NCBI GenBank assembly: GCA_021292165.1
Contig: CM037878.1
Coordinates: 188,293,118-188,357,117, forward strand
Length of the DNA: 64,000 nt
Direction: 5' to 3'
Source of the DNA: Shinisaurus crocodilurus
Lineage: Eukaryota; Chordata; Lepidosauria; Squamata; Shinisauridae
Positions 21,057-29,760 of this stretch are shown here, piece after piece. The notes beneath the pieces are model-generated. The model searched no databases, was not told the origin of the DNA, and worked only from the letters and a program-made list of their open reading frames with translations. The position numbers and the translations under genes were made by a program. Positions within the stretch are counted from its first letter, which is position 1. The number at the start of each line of letters is the position of its first letter.

Positions 21057-21264
21057 CCTGTGGGGTGTAGTGGTTAGGGTGTCGGACTAGGAGTGGGACT
21101 GGGAAGACCTGGTTTCTAGTCCCCTCTCAGGGACATGAAGCTCACTGGGTGTCTTTTGGCCAATCACTGACTCTCAGCCCAGCCTACTTCACAGGGTTGC
21201 TGTGAGGATAAAATAAATGGAAAGGATGAGGATCATGTACACTACCTTGTGGTCCTCGGAAGAA
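21057..21264 (+). mobile_element. MIR-like SINE, left part, split by DIRS element
   Basis: The left part has a Pol III A-box-like GTGTAGTGGTTAGGGTG, a B-box-like GGTTTCTAGTCCCC, the AAGCTCACTGGGTG block and the CACAGGGTTGCTGTGAGGAT core. It breaks off in GGTCCTCGGAAGAAAA. The expected 3' end (GGTAGAATATAAATGTAACA) is found at 27190-27230, beyond the DIRS element. Confidence 0.9.
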
Positions 21265-21301
21265 AAGGACAGGTTGCTTACCTGTAACTGTGGTTCTTCG
21301 A

Positions 21302-21466
21302 GTGGTCATCTGTGCAGTCACACACATGGGCTCTGCGCGTGCGCGGAGGCCGCTTCGGGAAGATTCCATAGCTGAGGCAAATTTTGGGCGGGAACCCCTC
21401 CCCCCTTGCGTCTCTATTACGCGGGTTCCCGCCCTCTCCCTCAGTTCCCCTGAGACCGCCATCGCG
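21302..21466. repeat. DIRS inverted terminal repeat, 3' (left) copy
   Basis: From GTGGTC to CCGCCATCGCG this matches the reverse complement of 27018-27180 with few differences, for example GCGCGTGCGCGG here against GCGCATGCGCAG. About 37 further bases outside it (21265-21301) occur only at this end and in the internal complementary region. Confidence 0.93.
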
Positions 21467-21638
21467 ATCCCAGTGCTAAGGAAGAACATAGGAATAAAAT
21501 TCCCTAACTCCTCGGCACCAATACCTAGTGCCGAATTCGACGGTGTTACACGGTATCGAGTAACATGTGCCCAAGGGTCCCGGTTCAGTACACCATTGAA
21601 CTCGATAGTGACACCGTAGCGGGGATGGATGGGCGGGT

Positions 21639-21733
21639 TGTGTGACTGCACAGATGACCACTCGAAGAACCACAGTTACAGGTAAGCAACCTGTCCTTCT
21701 TCTTCGTGGTCTCTGTGCATCACACACATGGGC
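21639..21733. repeat. DIRS internal complementary region (ICR)
   Basis: 21639-21698 is the reverse complement of the element's left end (21265-21324). 21696-21733 matches the reverse complement of the right end. The two pieces meet at CCTGTCCTTCTTCTTCG. The region therefore reads like a joined copy of both termini. In DIRS models it templates completion of the ends and formation of the circle. Confidence 0.92.
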
Positions 21734-21775
21734 AGAGTAGCAAGCTGACTTACCGGTGGAGGGTCGGTGTCGACA

Positions 21776-22837
21776 TCATTGTAGGACCGAGGAAAGGACA
21801 GCTCTGCCAAACGCGTTGTCCCTTCGGGATCGCATGTCGACTCGGTAGTGCGTTACGAACGTTGAAGGCGTGGACCACGTTGCCGCCTTGCAGACATCTG
21901 TCAGCGAGACTCCTCTCGCGAAAGCCGTCAAGGTTGATACGGCCCTGGTAGAATGGGCTCGTATTGAGCTTGGCAACAGTTGACGTTTGAGTTCGTATGC
22001 CAACTCGATGCAGTTTACAATCCACGTGGATAGGCGTTGGGTCGAGACCGGCATGCCTTTGGATCGTCCACCGTAACATACGAAGAGACGGGGAGACTTC
22101 CTGATGGATTCGGTGCGAGACTTGTAGAACAGTAATGCCCTTCGCACGTCCAACATGTGGAGTTGGTGTTCCAGAGGAGTCGACGGACTTTGAAAGAATG
22201 CTGGTAACACAATGTCCTGGTTAATATGGAAGGAAGAGACGACCTTAGGAAGGAAGGCCAAGTCCGTGCGCAATACCGCCTTATCTCTATGAAAACAAAG
22301 GTATGGAGGGTCTACCCTCAACGCCGCTAGTTCTGATGCCCTGCGGGCAGAGGTGATGGCGACAAGAAATATGGTTTTAAAGGTTATTAATCGAAGGTCT
22401 GAAGTCGCCATTGGTTCAAATGGTTTAGACATAAGTACCTGCAGAACCAGTTGTAGATCCCAAACGGGGGTTACCGGTCTGAAGGAAGGGTTCATATTTT
22501 TTAGACCTCTCATGAAGCGTTTGACCAACGGGTTCGAGAACAACGTGTATCCGTCTTGGCCATCATGGAAAGCCGATAATGCGGCTAAGTAGACTTTTAA
22601 CGAGCTCGTCTTAAGCCCTTTGTGCTGCAGATGGAGCAAGAATTGCAACACACGATGGATAGGCACTTTAGAATAGGGTACCTCTACATCCCCAAGGTAC
22701 CCGCAGAAGACTTTCCACTTTCTTGCATAAGAGGGTCTAGTGGACGTTTTTCAGGCTTCCCGTAGCACGAGCTTGACTTCTGACGGGAGGGAGCTTGGAA
22801 TTAAATCAGCCAGGCTGTAAGCCGCAGAATGGATGGA
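21776..22837 (-). pseudogene. DIRS tyrosine recombinase with one premature stop
   Basis: This enzyme would integrate the circular DNA copy. The open part (22750-21776) has the YR signature in order: ARRASEL with the first catalytic Arg (about 22340), HSTR (His-x-x-Arg, near 21885), and HYRVD with the nucleophile Tyr (near 21820). The conserved N-terminal core STRPSYARKWKVF lies at about 22705-22745. It is preceded in frame by EVKLVLREA and a TGA at 22751-22753. Family members usually have Arg there, so a CGA to TGA change is likely. The frame overlaps the end of the RT ORF in a different phase (-1 relative to RT). No ATG was seen at the expected N terminus. Confidence 0.9.
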
Positions 22838-24726
22838 TTCGGGTGAAGTAGCGAGCCTCGAGCTTGAGAAAGGATTGTCGCCAAGTTCGGTAGGCGGCGG
22901 TACTCTCCCTTGGACAACCTGAGGAGTGGCGCAAACCAGGCTTGTCTCGGCCACCACGGAGTCACGAGTATGCAGTTCGTTCCTTCGGACTGGACCTTTG
23001 AAATGACTTTGGTCAATAGTGGGATCGGAGGAAATATATAAAACAGAGTCCCCGACCAGGTTAACAGGAATGCATCTCTGATCGATAAGTTGTCGTGACC
23101 CGCCCTGCTGCAGAAAACGTGGCACGCCGCGTTGGTCGCAGTGGCGAAGAGGTCCACCGTCGGTGTCCCCCACTGTCGAAAAAGGGACCGACGAATCCGG
23201 TCCTCAAGCTGCCACTCGTGAGAGTCGAAGGACATCCTGCTGAGAGCATCTGCAAGAGAGTTGTCTTTTCCCGCGATATGGATGGCTTTCACGGAAATTT
23301 GGCAGGGGACCATCCAGTTGAACATACGGAGGGTCAGGTTGGTTAACCGTATCGAGCGGGTACCTCCCTCTTTGTTCAGATAGGCCACTACAGTAGTATT
23401 GTCCGTGACCACCTGTAGATGTCTGGCTGTAAGTAAAGATTCGAGGGACCTCATCGAATTCCAAACAGCTTTGAGTTCGAGAATGTTGATGTGGTTCCCT
23501 CGGTCCTGTGGGCCCCACTGACCCTGCACTGTGCGGTCCCCACAATGAGCTCCCCAGCCCAGAAGAGACGCATCCGTCGTTAGTGTGAGCGAAGGCGCAA
23601 CGGGTTGGAATGGCAGACCTTTCGTCAAGTTGTGCCGTGTCGTCCACCAAAGAAGCGACCGTTTTACTGTGGACGGGATTGACAGACGGGCTCGATGTGC
23701 ATTCGTCTCGGAATCGAACGACCTTATGAACCAGTTTTGGAGCTGGCGCATGTGAAGCCGAGCGAGAGGAACAACCGATATGGTCGAGGCCATGAGGCCG
23801 AGGAGCCGTTGGATCGAGTAGGCTGTGCACGAGGTTGCCTTGTGTAATTTCGAGGCGAGGGTAAGTATTTTTAGAGTTCTGTCCTCCGGTAGAAAGGCGC
23901 GACCGACAGTAGTATCCAATAATGCTCCGATGAATTGGATCCTTTGAGTGGGAAAAAGTGTGGACTTCTTTGTGTTGAGGCAGAGTCCGAGAGTACTTAA
24001 AGTGTTGGTAGTCAAGTGCAGCGCGCTCCGATGGTCCTGAGCGGAGGGTGCTACGATGAGCCAATCGTCTAGGTAAGGGTATAGTGTCACCCCCTGAGTC
24101 CGAAGCGAAGCACAAACCACTGTCATACACTTGGTAAACACCCTCGGTGCCGTCGAGAGTCCGAATGGGAGTACCTTGAACTGGAAGGCATCGGGTCCGA
24201 CCTTGAATCTCAGGTATTTTTGGCTGTCCAGATGGATCCCTATGTGGAAGTATGCATCCTGGAGATCGATGGATGCAAACCAGTCGTTCTTGCGGAGGAG
24301 AGGCAGGATCGACTGGAGGGAGACCATCCTGAACTTCTTGGGTGGAATGTAGAAGTTCACTGAACGAAGGTCCAAAATTGGTCGGAGTCCCCCATCCTTC
24401 TTCGACACCGTGAAATACCTGGAGTAAAGGCCGTCCTGCATGAGGTGAGGCGGAACCACCTCGATGGCCCCTTTGAGTAATAGGGAGCAAACCTCCTCTC
24501 GCAGTGCCTGAGATGGTTGTGTGGTGCGGATGCCAACGAAGGGTGGGAGAGAGTCGAACTCGATCTTGTAGCTGTGCTGGACAACATTCAGAACCCAACG
24601 ATCGGTGGTAATTTTCTTCCATGATGGTAGGAAGAGGGATAGTCGAGATCCGAACTGAGGTCGAGCCGGAGGGATCGGAGTCGGAAGGATCGGAGTCGAA
24701 ATGTCGGTCGTGCCTTGGGTCCCGTC
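22801..24726 (-). CDS. DIRS reverse transcriptase / RNase H / Dam-like protein
   Basis: Copies the element's RNA. The RT part starts with RLSLFLPSWKKITTDRWVLN and YKIEF, then FTVSKKDGGLRPILDLR, SIDLQDAYFHI (motif A), LPFGLSTAPRVF (motif B) and YLDDWLI (motif C, catalytic Asp pair). RNase H follows with LTTDASLLGWGAH, LELKAV, VTDNTTVVAYL and AGKDNSLADALSR. The last 130 residues hold VDLFAT, FYIFPPIPLL and LVTPWWPRQAWF, which I read as the Dam-like methyltransferase domain of DIRS elements with Phe in place of the usual Asp/Asn before Pro-Pro. The frame is open upstream past 24726 into gag in the +1 phase. The first ATG after the overlap lies near 24441, too late for a full RT, so frameshifting or an unusual start is likely. 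Confidence 0.9.
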   Translation of the reverse strand, partial: DGTQGTTDISTPILPTPIPPARPQFGSRLSLFLPSWKKITTDRWVLNVVQHSYKIEFDSLPPFVGIRTTQPSQALREEVCSLLLKGAIEVVPPHLMQDGLYSRYFTVSKKDGGLRPILDLRSVNFYIPPKKFRMVSLQSILPLLRKNDWFASIDLQDAYFHIGIHLDSQKYLRFKVGPDAFQFKVLPFGLSTAPRVFTKCMTVVCASLRTQGVTLYPYLDDWLIVAPSAQDHRSALHLTTNTLSTLGLCLNTKKSTLFPTQRIQFIGALLDTTVGRAFLPEDRTLKILTLASKLHKATSCTAYSIQRLLGLMASTISVVPLARLHMRQLQNWFIRSFDSETNAHRARLSIPSTVKRSLLWWTTRHNLTKGLPFQPVAPSLTLTTDASLLGWGAHCGDRTVQGQWGPQDRGNHINILELKAVWNSMRSLESLLTARHLQVVTDNTTVVAYLNKEGGTRSIRLTNLTLRMFNWMVPCQISVKAIHIAGKDNSLADALSRMSFDSHEWQLEDRIRRSLFRQWGTPTVDLFATATNAACHVFCSRAGHDNLSIRDAFLLTWSGTLFYIFPPIPLLTKVISKVQSEGTNCILVTPWWPRQAWFAPLLRLSKGEYRRLPNLATILSQARGSLLHPNPSILRLTAWLI

Positions 24727-26899
24727 AAACCCGTCGTCTTTGAGGGTCGCCTCCTTTACAGGAGCCCCGGTACCGTTGCTGCTGATAGTGACGGCTCGGT
24801 GCCCGGGGCTGCTGTGGACGAGAACGGCTGTCCTGCCACTGCTGATGCTGTTGCCCTTGCTGGGCTGGAGCTATTGGGGGTAGGTACGGAGCCCATCTAC
24901 GGCGTCTGTACGGTCTAGTCGATGGTATCGGAAGGAGCCCCATCTTCCTTGCGTTCACCCGGGCCTTCTGGACCACATCGAGAGAGTCGTCTGTCTTGTC
25001 ATTAAAGAGACCAACTCCATTGAAGGGTAGGTTCTCGATCTTGGCTTTAGCCTCAGTTGTTAAAGTTGAGGACCGTAGCCAAGCGTGCCGGCGGAGGGCG
25101 ACTGCGCTCACTAGGGATCTCCCATGGCAGTCCCCTTGATGTCTGGCAGTGTGGATCTGCTGCCTGGACGTGTTCATCGCCTCGGCCTGGAAGACTCTAG
25201 CCAAGTCCCTCTTCTCATCCGGAAGATAGTCTATCAATCCGCTCATCTTCTCCCAAAGGAAAAGTTGGTACCTGGCCATTGTAGCTTGGTACCCGGCGAC
25301 CCGGATCCCCAGAGCGCTCGAAGTGTAGACTCTTCGTCCGAAGTTGTCTAACTTTTTCCCTTCGGGGTCTGATGGAGTGGAGTGCTGCTTGCCCGACTTG
25401 GACTGCGCCGACTCAACTATCATCGAGTTTGGAGTTGGATGAGAGAAGAGAAACTTGGCTGTGTCTGGCCTAACCTTGTAGAGCGCGTCAAGGCACTTAG
25501 CCGCGGGAGGAGCTGTGGATGGGGAGCTCCAGGAACCTTGCACCGTCTCCAACATCGTGGGAGTAATTGGAAGCAGTGTCGGGCCCGAAGAGGATTTCGA
25601 GATGGCATCGAATAGAGGGTCCACCGCTTTCTTTTCCTCAACCACTGTCTCTAGACCGAGGGCTTGGGCCATCCGAAAGATCTGCTCCTGGAAGGTGCCC
25701 ATATCTTCGGAAGGGGATACCGCCGACTGGGTGGAGACCTGTTGGTCCGGAGACGTGGAGGATGGAGAGAGAGAAATGATCGAGTCCGAGTTCGATAAAG
25801 GTGAGCCCGGAGTCGACGACCTACGGGACCGAGAAACAGCCTCCAACGGAAATGTCGTTAGCTGATCCTCTCTTCCTTCACCTTGTGCCGGGAGGGCCAG
25901 GAGTCGAGTCGGAGGAGACCTCCTGGGGCTCGCATGTGCTCTCTCCCATCTTGGTGGGGAACGTCCCCTGGGTGGAGATCTATCTCGGGATCGATAGGTT
26001 CTTTGGTATCTATACTCAGACACCGGAGAGCGTCCTCGACGGTAGATGCCCCGTGACATCGAAGAATATCTCGAGTCCCTGGAATCGCGGGATCTCTCCC
26101 TGTATCGTGGGGGATCTCGAGATCTTGAGGCCGAGGATCTAGATGAAGCCCGGTCCCGGGTGATCAGCACCTCCTCGATCTCGAGTGATCTGGATCGAGT
26201 CCGTGAGGTACGAGCCCGTACTTCACGAACCAGGGAGGCGAAAGAAGGCAGGGTAGAGGTCTGTGCCAAGGGTCTCGAGTCCGACTGGCGAGTCCACGAT
26301 CTCCCCATCCGAACACGAGATGGTTTGTTCAGCTTCCTTCGAGCCCGAAGGAGCTTTTGGTGCGGGCAAGGCGGTGGGTCCCTCGAGCCCGAGGGAACCG
26401 AAGCGGTAGGAGATTTATGCCCAGCCGGGCGTTCAGTGGCCGCGACATCCGTCGGGTCCATAGCTAGCGTCGATCTCGATCCCGAGAGCGACGAAGCCAG
26501 TTTCTTTGCTAATCTCCTCGCTTTTTCCTTCCGTTCCTTGCTTTTTCTTTTCGCTTCCTCTTTCTCCCTGCGCGCCTTCTTGGCCTTACTTTTTGATATC
26601 ATTGTGGCCATGTAGGCCTCCTGAGCATCCGCTGAGGAGACCGTGTGCGAAGGCAGCGTACTAGGCCTTGGTAAAGGGGAAGGCTTTTCCGCAGGCGGTT
26701 GGAGGGCTTTTTTGTAAAGAATCGCCGTCAATTTGTCCGCCCTATGCTTCCTTGCTTGTTTCGTGAACGCTTGGCAGTGATGGCAAGCGTCCACGTTGTG
26801 GCCTTCTCCAAGGCATGAGAGACAAAGCGAGTGCCCGTCCGCCGGGGGAAGCTTGGTCCCGCACCTCACACATTTACGGAAAGGGGCTTTCGGAGCCAT
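24725..26899 (-). CDS. DIRS Gag-like protein with zinc-binding N terminus and SR-rich middle
   Basis: A predicted 724-residue structural protein. I chose the ATG at 26899, which directly precedes the zinc motif; the frame is open further to 27100. Residues 10-42 hold C-x2-C...C-x2-C-x4-H-x4-C-x2-C, a likely zinc-binding module. Residues 130-170 are Lys/Arg-rich and could act as a nuclear localisation signal. The middle is strongly Arg/Ser-rich, with repeated SRSRDPPRYRERSRDSR-like words. The C-terminal third carries blocks shared with DIRS Gags, including ALRRHAWLR and LPFNGVGLFNDKTD, then a Gln/Arg-rich basic tail suited to nucleic-acid binding. It ends with TGA at 24725 and overlaps the RT frame. 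Confidence 0.85.
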   Translation of the reverse strand: MAPKAPFRKCVRCGTKLPPADGHSLCLSCLGEGHNVDACHHCQAFTKQARKHRADKLTAILYKKALQPPAEKPSPLPRPSTLPSHTVSSADAQEAYMATMISKSKAKKARREKEEAKRKSKERKEKARRLAKKLASSLSGSRSTLAMDPTDVAATERPAGHKSPTASVPSGSRDPPPCPHQKLLRARRKLNKPSRVRMGRSWTRQSDSRPLAQTSTLPSFASLVREVRARTSRTRSRSLEIEEVLITRDRASSRSSASRSRDPPRYRERSRDSRDSRYSSMSRGIYRRGRSPVSEYRYQRTYRSRDRSPPRGRSPPRWERAHASPRRSPPTRLLALPAQGEGREDQLTTFPLEAVSRSRRSSTPGSPLSNSDSIISLSPSSTSPDQQVSTQSAVSPSEDMGTFQEQIFRMAQALGLETVVEEKKAVDPLFDAISKSSSGPTLLPITPTMLETVQGSWSSPSTAPPAAKCLDALYKVRPDTAKFLFSHPTPNSMIVESAQSKSGKQHSTPSDPEGKKLDNFGRRVYTSSALGIRVAGYQATMARYQLFLWEKMSGLIDYLPDEKRDLARVFQAEAMNTSRQQIHTARHQGDCHGRSLVSAVALRRHAWLRSSTLTTEAKAKIENLPFNGVGLFNDKTDDSLDVVQKARVNARKMGLLPIPSTRPYRRRRWAPYLPPIAPAQQGQQHQQWQDSRSRPQQPRAPSRHYQQQRYRGSCKGGDPQRRRV

Positions 26900-27017
26900 A
26901 ATCAGTTTGAAGGATCCCACGACTGAACGGGGGGAACAATGATAAGACGAATTCTCAGTTTTGTTTTGTTTTGTGGATTCTGTGAAGAATCGAAGAACCT
27001 CTCGAAGAACAGCCACA
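26900..27017 (-). promoter_or_regulatory. DIRS 5' leader
   Basis: A short leader between the right terminal repeat and the gag ATG. It contains TCGAAGAACCTCTCGAAGAA-like repeats close to the ITR boundary. Promoter activity of the ITR and leader is inferred from the family only. Confidence 0.4.
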
Positions 27018-27180
27018 CGCGATGGCGGTCGAAGAGGAACTGAGGGAGAGGGCGGGAACCCGCGTAATAGAGACGCAAGGGGGGAGGGGTTCCCGCCCAA
27101 AATTTGCCTCAGCTATGGAATCTTCCCGAAGCGGCCTCTGCGCATGCGCAGAGCCCATGTGTGTGATGCACAGAGACCAC
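27018..27180. repeat. DIRS inverted terminal repeat, 5' (right) copy
   Basis: Reverse complement of 21302-21466 with few substitutions. It is followed outside by GAAGAAGAAGG, which is represented in the ICR. Confidence 0.93.
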
Positions 27181-27189
27181 GAAGAAGAA

Positions 27190-27230
27190 GGTAGAATATA
27201 AATGTAACAAACAAATGAACACAAATAAAT
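27190..27230 (+). mobile_element. MIR-like SINE, right part, beyond DIRS
   Basis: GGTAGAATATAAATGTAACA followed by an AAC/AAT-rich tail is the missing 3' end of the SINE that begins at 21057. Confidence 0.85.
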
Positions 27231-27411
27231 CCCCGTCCAGTGGTATGGACAGAGTTATATTGCTAAGGGCTAAATTAAATGCCATGTTATTCATGTCATT
27301 AGCACTTGCATGGCTGATTTTTAAAACAGAAATAGCTAGCATGAAGGGAGGGGGGAGCAAGCCTAAACTGGATTGAGACCACAGTGTGTGGGGATTCTAA
27401 TCAAGATTATT

Positions 27412-27648
27412 ATTATTACATTACATTTATATCCCACTTTTTGTCCTCTTGCAAGGAACTCAAGGTGGCTTGCATAATCCTCCTCCTCCTCTCCATTTTA
27501 CCCTCACAACAACCCTCTGAGGTAGGTTAGGGTGAGAGTCCATGACTGGCCCAAAGTCACCCAGTGAGCTTCATGGCTGAGTGGGGACTAGAACTCAGAT
27601 CTCACAAGTCCCAGTCCAACACTCTAACCACTATGCTACATTGCTCTC
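27412..27648 (-). mobile_element. MIR-like tRNA-derived SINE, near full length
   Basis: On the minus strand: tRNA-like head with AACCACTATGCTACA complement, the CTCAGCCATGAAGCTCACTG block, CACCCTAACCTACCTCAGAG, core GTTGTTGTGAGGGTAAAATG and a GGATATAAATGTAATG-type 3' end. There is a short GGA expansion. Confidence 0.9.
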
Positions 27649-27767
27649 AATTGTGGTGGGGGCAAAGGATTAATGGACCCTATCCAGCTTGAGCTGCCCT
27701 GCACCAGCTAAAAATGTTCAGCCATGCATGGCTAATAGATGAGAATAACATTACATTTAATACAATC

Positions 27768-27850
27768 GTATTATTGTAAACTGCCCAGAAAGCTTTGGCT
27801 ATTGGGCAGTATAGAAATAAAGTAAGTAAGTAAGTAAATAAATAAATAAA
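27768..27850 (+). mobile_element. L2-type LINE 3' terminus
   Basis: GCTTTGGCTATTGGGCAGTA followed by TAGAAATAAAG and a TAAG/AAAT tail. It is the same 3' motif as in the copy ending at 1505, in a very short 5'-truncated insertion. Confidence 0.8.
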
Positions 27851-29529
27851 GGGTGCAATCCTATGCATGCTTAGATGCTGGGAGTTGTGGGACTTTTTTC
27901 TTCTAAACGTGCATAGGATGGCACCTTTAAACATTTAAAACCAAAAAGATCAAAACACAACAAATAGCAAATAAACTGGGCAACATGATCAACTGCATCA
28001 CAAACAATTCACAAATACAGTTCATATGAAACTTCCATCTCAGTACAAGGCATATGTAACGTGTGCAGAAACTGCCACAAAGAATAAAGGCAGCTGACCA
28101 AATGGGTATTTAGGGCCAGAACATTAGTTCAACCACTTGCCACGGATCCGAGTTCTTCTCTTTACATCACAGGCAGAATCTAGGGGAAGTGCACCCACCA
28201 ATGCCTCTACAACAGCCTGGTTCCAGAGTTTTGCAGTCTATTCACCTACTGGGATGGGATGGAGTCCCAGTCCAGCTTTTGGGGTGTGTGTGAACTTCTT
28301 TAGCCTGTCTCTCAAGACTGATTCATAAGGCTATGGAAGGGAGGGCAGCAGGATTATTAATAGTGGCACCTATGTCGAAGTAGAATCATGGCATTATGGG
28401 GATACTTCATAAAGTTAATGGTGCAACCCAACTAACACCACCACATTTTTCTGATATCACCACTGGTGGTCCAGGGCTGCTTGTCCAGATGTGCAGGGCT
28501 GCTGCAGGTCTCCCCCGTCTAGACAGCCTCCGTTTGAGGCAACTCCATTATCCAATCCATGTGTACATGCTTGCTAGCAGTATAGTGCTGCCCTAAGTTA
28601 CACAATCAAGATTCAAGTCCATTTCAGTCTCGGGTCATTCTCAGATCTCTGCTTCTCTCTATGGAACTGTGAACTAAGGATAATAATCATACCATTCCCC
28701 CCCCCCCCAATGGGAGCCATTGATCTTCGATTAAGTATTTAGTGACTTTCAACTTTCTTTTTCTTATCCCTTAAACATGTAAACAAATCAAGACTTGAAG
28801 TAGTTCAGGAGCTGCTATCTCAGAATAATGATAGTGTAAATAGGTTCTCATGATGTGAAATATACATGAAACTGATTAGTCTGACAAGGCTAATGAGGGC
28901 TTCTTTTTAAACATTAACATGGAATGTTTCAAAGGTTGTTTGTACAGATGTGAGAACATTCCCAATCCATATAGTATTTGCTCAGATAGCAGGTGAAAAC
29001 ACCTATTTCTTAAGGGATCAAAAGCAGCCATCTCAGGCTGCAGAAAACAGTAAAATGTCAGATGACACAATTCATTTCTGTGTAGTTGAAATGATACAAC
29101 TTGGCTAGAGCAGGGAAGTTTTATGTGAAATTGCTGAAGGCATTAGTTTAATAATGCTGTTTTTCAGATTCCCCCCTTTTATTTCTGTTTTACACATAAT
29201 TCTATATATACTGTGCATCTTTTAGATCTCACCTTCTTTTCTTCTGCATTCCTACTTTGTCATTGCTAATTAACACCGATGCAAAATAAACTATTCCAGT
29301 ATAACAGGATTTGATATTTGTTACTATTTTACTGTGCTAAAATTGATGTGTAGGTGTATGTGGGTGTAAGTAATATATATGCTTTAAAAATGGAGATAAC
29401 CTAGTTATTGTGCCCTCATGTTCTACTGGTACTAATTATTACTTTAAAAAAAAAGGGGTCCCAGTGCTGCCAAGCAGGCAAAAAAAGAATGTTGTGTTGG
29501 TATGATAACCAATATATGTACACTAGACA
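27851..29529. other. Unassigned sequence
   Basis: Starts with a partial GTGCAATCCTATGCATG word of the small MITE family. The rest shows no gene or clear repeat. 28740-29000 is AT-rich and free of recognisable repeats. Confidence 0.5.
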
Positions 29530-29760
29530 GCTAGTGCTGAACAGTGGTTAGTATGTTGGACAAGGATGGGGGAAACCAAGCCCTCACTCAGCAATGGCAT
29601 TCACAGGGTGACCTTGGGCCAGTCACTCTCTTTCAGCCTAATCTACTTCACAGGGTTATTCTGCAGATAAAGGGGGTGAAGAACCATGTAAACCACCCTG
29701 AGGTTTTTGGAGAAAGGGTGGGATATAAATGAAGTAATGAATAAATAAAATTTAAAAAAT
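29530..29760 (+). mobile_element. MIR-like SINE, diverged
   Basis: CAGTGGTTAGTATGTTGGAC (A-box region), GTGACCTTGGGCCAGTCACT, CTTCACAGGGTTATTC and GGTGGGATATAAATGAAGTA with an AAAT tail, all in the family order. Confidence 0.85.

Larger units (their letters stand above)
21265..27190 (-). mobile_element. DIRS-type tyrosine-recombinase retrotransposon, structurally complete
   Basis: This is a 5.9-kb retrotransposon that integrates through a circular intermediate and a tyrosine recombinase rather than an integrase. On the minus strand the order is gag, RT/RNase H/Dam-like, recombinase, then the internal complementary region, the canonical DIRS layout. It has inverted terminal repeats (21302-21466 and 27018-27180) and no target-site duplication, as expected. 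It is inserted in a MIR-like SINE. Its GC content greatly exceeds that of the flanks. Gag and RT frames are open; the recombinase frame has one nonsense codon. End points are accurate to a few bases, because the ends share AAG-type bases with the target. Confidence 0.95.

Noticed and set aside
21290..21651. Frames on both strands in the DIRS terminal region
   Set aside because: They run through the inverted repeat and its spacer; the same residues appear again at 26955-27224 because of the repeat, not a gene.
23204..24622. A long minus-strand frame (472 codons) overlapping the DIRS RT
   Set aside because: It lies in another phase over the RT/RNase H, has no domain of its own, and is a GC-rich shadow of the real frame.
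25124..26615. Several plus-strand frames of 70-190 codons opposite the DIRS gag
   Set aside because: Mirror frames of an Arg/Ser-rich coding region; no motif and opposite to the element's direction.
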